Part shown: positions 5,930 to 7,292 of the stretch, piece after piece | Position numbering within the stretch: the stretch's first letter is position 1 | Layout of the letters: each line of letters begins with the position of its first letter | From: an uncultured bacterium | Lineage (GTDB): Bacteria > Planctomycetota > Phycisphaerae > Phycisphaerales > SM1A02 | NCBI GenBank assembly: GCA_903914045.1 | Contig: CAIWNO010000161.1 | Location: 1 to 7,292 of the forward strand | DNA length: 7,292 bases | Direction: 5' to 3' | Position numbers and translations under genes: made by a program | The notes under the pieces: generated by a model | The model's input: the letters and a program-made list of their open reading frames with translations, nothing else | Databases searched by the model: none | What the model was told of the DNA's origin: nothing

Positions 5930-7292
5930 ATGATTCTGCGACGGTTTCATCAGGTAAGCGTATGTGCCATTGTCACGGCGGTTTGCGTGTGTTCCTGTAC
6001 ATCGCCCATGGATGATCCCGATGGAACCGAGGGTTTGCGCCACGCCATGGATACCGCCGTCGCCCGCGAATTAGTGCAGGCTCCGGTGCAAGATCCAGTG
6101 AAGCCCGTCACGCGCGAAGTGAATGAGGTGTTCAACGCGTTGCAGAAACGGCGCGCTCAACTTGATTCATTGGGTCCACAAATCTCCGATGTTGGTCCAG
6201 GTCTGCCTCTGGGCAGCGACTTGTACGGCAAGCCCTATCCCGAAGTGAATTTGTCTTTGAAGGACGCCATTCGAATTTCCGTGGAGCACAATCTTGGAAC
6301 GCAAGTTGCGCGCTTGCAACAAGGCGTGACGCAAGCGGAGTTGGTGGCGGCGCAAGCCGCATTTGATTCTTCGTTTGTGGCCAGCAGTCAGGCGAATATT
6401 TCAAACGCTCCGGCGCAAGACATCAATACCAATGGAGCCTCTGTTCCTATTCCCGTTGACTTCATGAATCAATTTCGCCAGTTCAATTTTTCCAGCGGCA
6501 TTCAAACGCCAATGGAAACAGGCGGACAGTTCAGCGCCACGGTTGTGAATCAATACACCAAGCTGTATCCAGAAAGTGGCTACTCGCCCAATCCCGCGTG
6601 GATCAACAGCGTGCAACTTGGCCTTACGCAGCCACTTTTACGTGGTTTTGGAAGCGATGTGAACATGGCCGGCATTCGCCTTGCGCGCAACAATGATCGG
6701 CGCAGTTTGCAACAGTTGCGCGCCAACTTGCTCTTATTGTGTCGCGATGTGGAGGCCTCTTATTGGCAAGTGGTTCTGGCGCGCCAACGCGTGGTGACGG
6801 CGCAGTGGCTTGTGAAGGTGGGCACTGAGTTGCGCGATGTGCTTTCCAAGCGCCGCAGTTTTGACGCCACGCTTGCCAACTACGCGGACGCCGTTGCCAA
6901 GGTGGAGGATCGCAAGAGCCAAGTGATCCGCGCGCAACGCGAAGTGACCGCGGCCGTGGACAAATTAAAAGTGCTCTTGAATGATTCCAATTTTCCCGTT
7001 GGCGATGAGACCATGATTGTGCCCACGGATTTCATGGTTGATGAACCGCTTGCATTTTCATTGAAGGACGCCATTGGCACTGGCGTTGATCAAAGTCCGG
7101 TGATCACGCAAGCATTGCTTGGCGTTGATGACGCAAGCATTCGCCAAGTGGTTGCCGACAACGGTCGCTTGCCCTCGCTGAACTTGACGGCGCAGTTGCA
7201 ATTTCAAGGCATGGATCAGCAGAACGGAAATTATGGCGAGGCCTGGAGCGAGGTTGGCGCGGCCAATTTCATGAGCTATTTGGTGGGCGCCA
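5930..7292 (+). CDS. TolC-family outer-membrane efflux protein (partial, C-terminus outside window)
   Basis: Hand translation from the ATG at 5930 gives 454 codons with no stop, running off the right edge. An N-terminal signal (Arg4-Arg5, hydrophobic 9-22) contains four cysteines (12, 19, 21, 23). VCSC ending at Cys23 is a plausible but imperfect lipobox, so the protein may be a lipoprotein like many outer-membrane factors. After a variable stretch (24-105) comes the first outer-membrane efflux repeat, starting NLSLKDAIRISVEHN (106-120), with coiled-coil helices and a beta segment containing LTQPLLRGFG (232-241), a common TolC-family motif. Long helices follow (about 245-340). A second repeat starts FSLKDAIGTGVDQSP (376-390), as expected from the internal duplication of the family. 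Such proteins form the trimeric outer-membrane channel of tripartite efflux pumps or type I secretion. Partner pump or adaptor genes are not in view. The start sits 45 bases from the divergent SH3-like gene and has no SD. Confidence 0.9.
   Translation, partial: MILRRFHQVSVCAIVTAVCVCSCTSPMDDPDGTEGLRHAMDTAVARELVQAPVQDPVKPVTREVNEVFNALQKRRAQLDSLGPQISDVGPGLPLGSDLYGKPYPEVNLSLKDAIRISVEHNLGTQVARLQQGVTQAELVAAQAAFDSSFVASSQANISNAPAQDINTNGASVPIPVDFMNQFRQFNFSSGIQTPMETGGQFSATVVNQYTKLYPESGYSPNPAWINSVQLGLTQPLLRGFGSDVNMAGIRLARNNDRRSLQQLRANLLLLCRDVEASYWQVVLARQRVVTAQWLVKVGTELRDVLSKRRSFDATLANYADAVAKVEDRKSQVIRAQREVTAAVDKLKVLLNDSNFPVGDETMIVPTDFMVDEPLAFSLKDAIGTGVDQSPVITQALLGVDDASIRQVVADNGRLPSLNLTAQLQFQGMDQQNGNYGEAWSEVGAANFMSYLVGA
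6257..6271 (+). repeat. Direct repeat copy 1 (TTGAAGGACGCCATT) in the TolC-like gene
   Basis: This 15-base word is identical to 7061-7075, about 800 bases downstream and in the same frame. Both encode LKDAI at the start of an efflux-protein structural repeat (residues 110-114 and 378-382). Confidence 0.8.
7061..7075 (+). repeat. Direct repeat copy 2 in the TolC-like gene
   Basis: Second exact copy of the 15-base word at 6257-6271. It marks the beginning of the second half of the TolC-type duplication. Confidence 0.8.

Overview
The window is a tightly packed piece of bacterial chromosome with seven protein genes and one tRNA. No gap between genes exceeds about 65 bases, and I see no mobile element, CRISPR array or phage remnant. 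Base composition is moderately GC-rich by eye, and all genes share similar codon habits (frequent TTG, ATT, AAT, GCG and GCC), so nothing looks recently acquired. None of the seven starts has a recognisable Shine-Dalgarno sequence. With a TolC-type outer-membrane protein and a long secreted SH3-like protein, this suggests a diderm lineage that makes little use of SD, possibly Planctomycetota (Phycisphaerae-like). That assignment is an inference from style and is not proven by the window.

Left part (1-2797, minus strand): a three-gene unit reading cbs, then a MarC/NAAT-family membrane protein, then a trans-sulfuration enzyme that leaves the window. Cystathionine beta-synthase joins homocysteine and serine. 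The last enzyme, most likely cystathionine gamma-lyase, would cleave cystathionine to cysteine. The unit therefore looks like a reverse trans-sulfuration operon with a candidate small-amino-acid transporter inside it. The genes are 12 bases apart and then overlap by 25 bases.

Middle (2861-4330, plus strand): a divergent pair of 16S rRNA methyltransferase genes, rsmJ and rsmE, separated by 15 bases and lying in the same reading frame. Their products act on nearby sites at the 3' end of 16S rRNA. A tRNA-Ala(UGC) gene on the minus strand (4331-4403) abuts the rsmE stop codon with no base between them.

Right part (4466-7292): two envelope genes diverge from a 45-base region centred on the palindrome TGTATACA. 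On the minus strand is a 472-residue exported protein with SH3-like N-terminal modules, a long Thr/Ala/Val/Glu/Pro linker and an unassigned C-terminal domain. On the plus strand is a TolC-family outer-membrane efflux protein, cut by the window end.

I found no clearly new defence or mobile system. The most interesting items are the transporter inside the trans-sulfuration operon, the in-frame rsmJ-rsmE pair, the tRNA abutting rsmE, and the unassigned C-terminal domain of the SH3-like protein.
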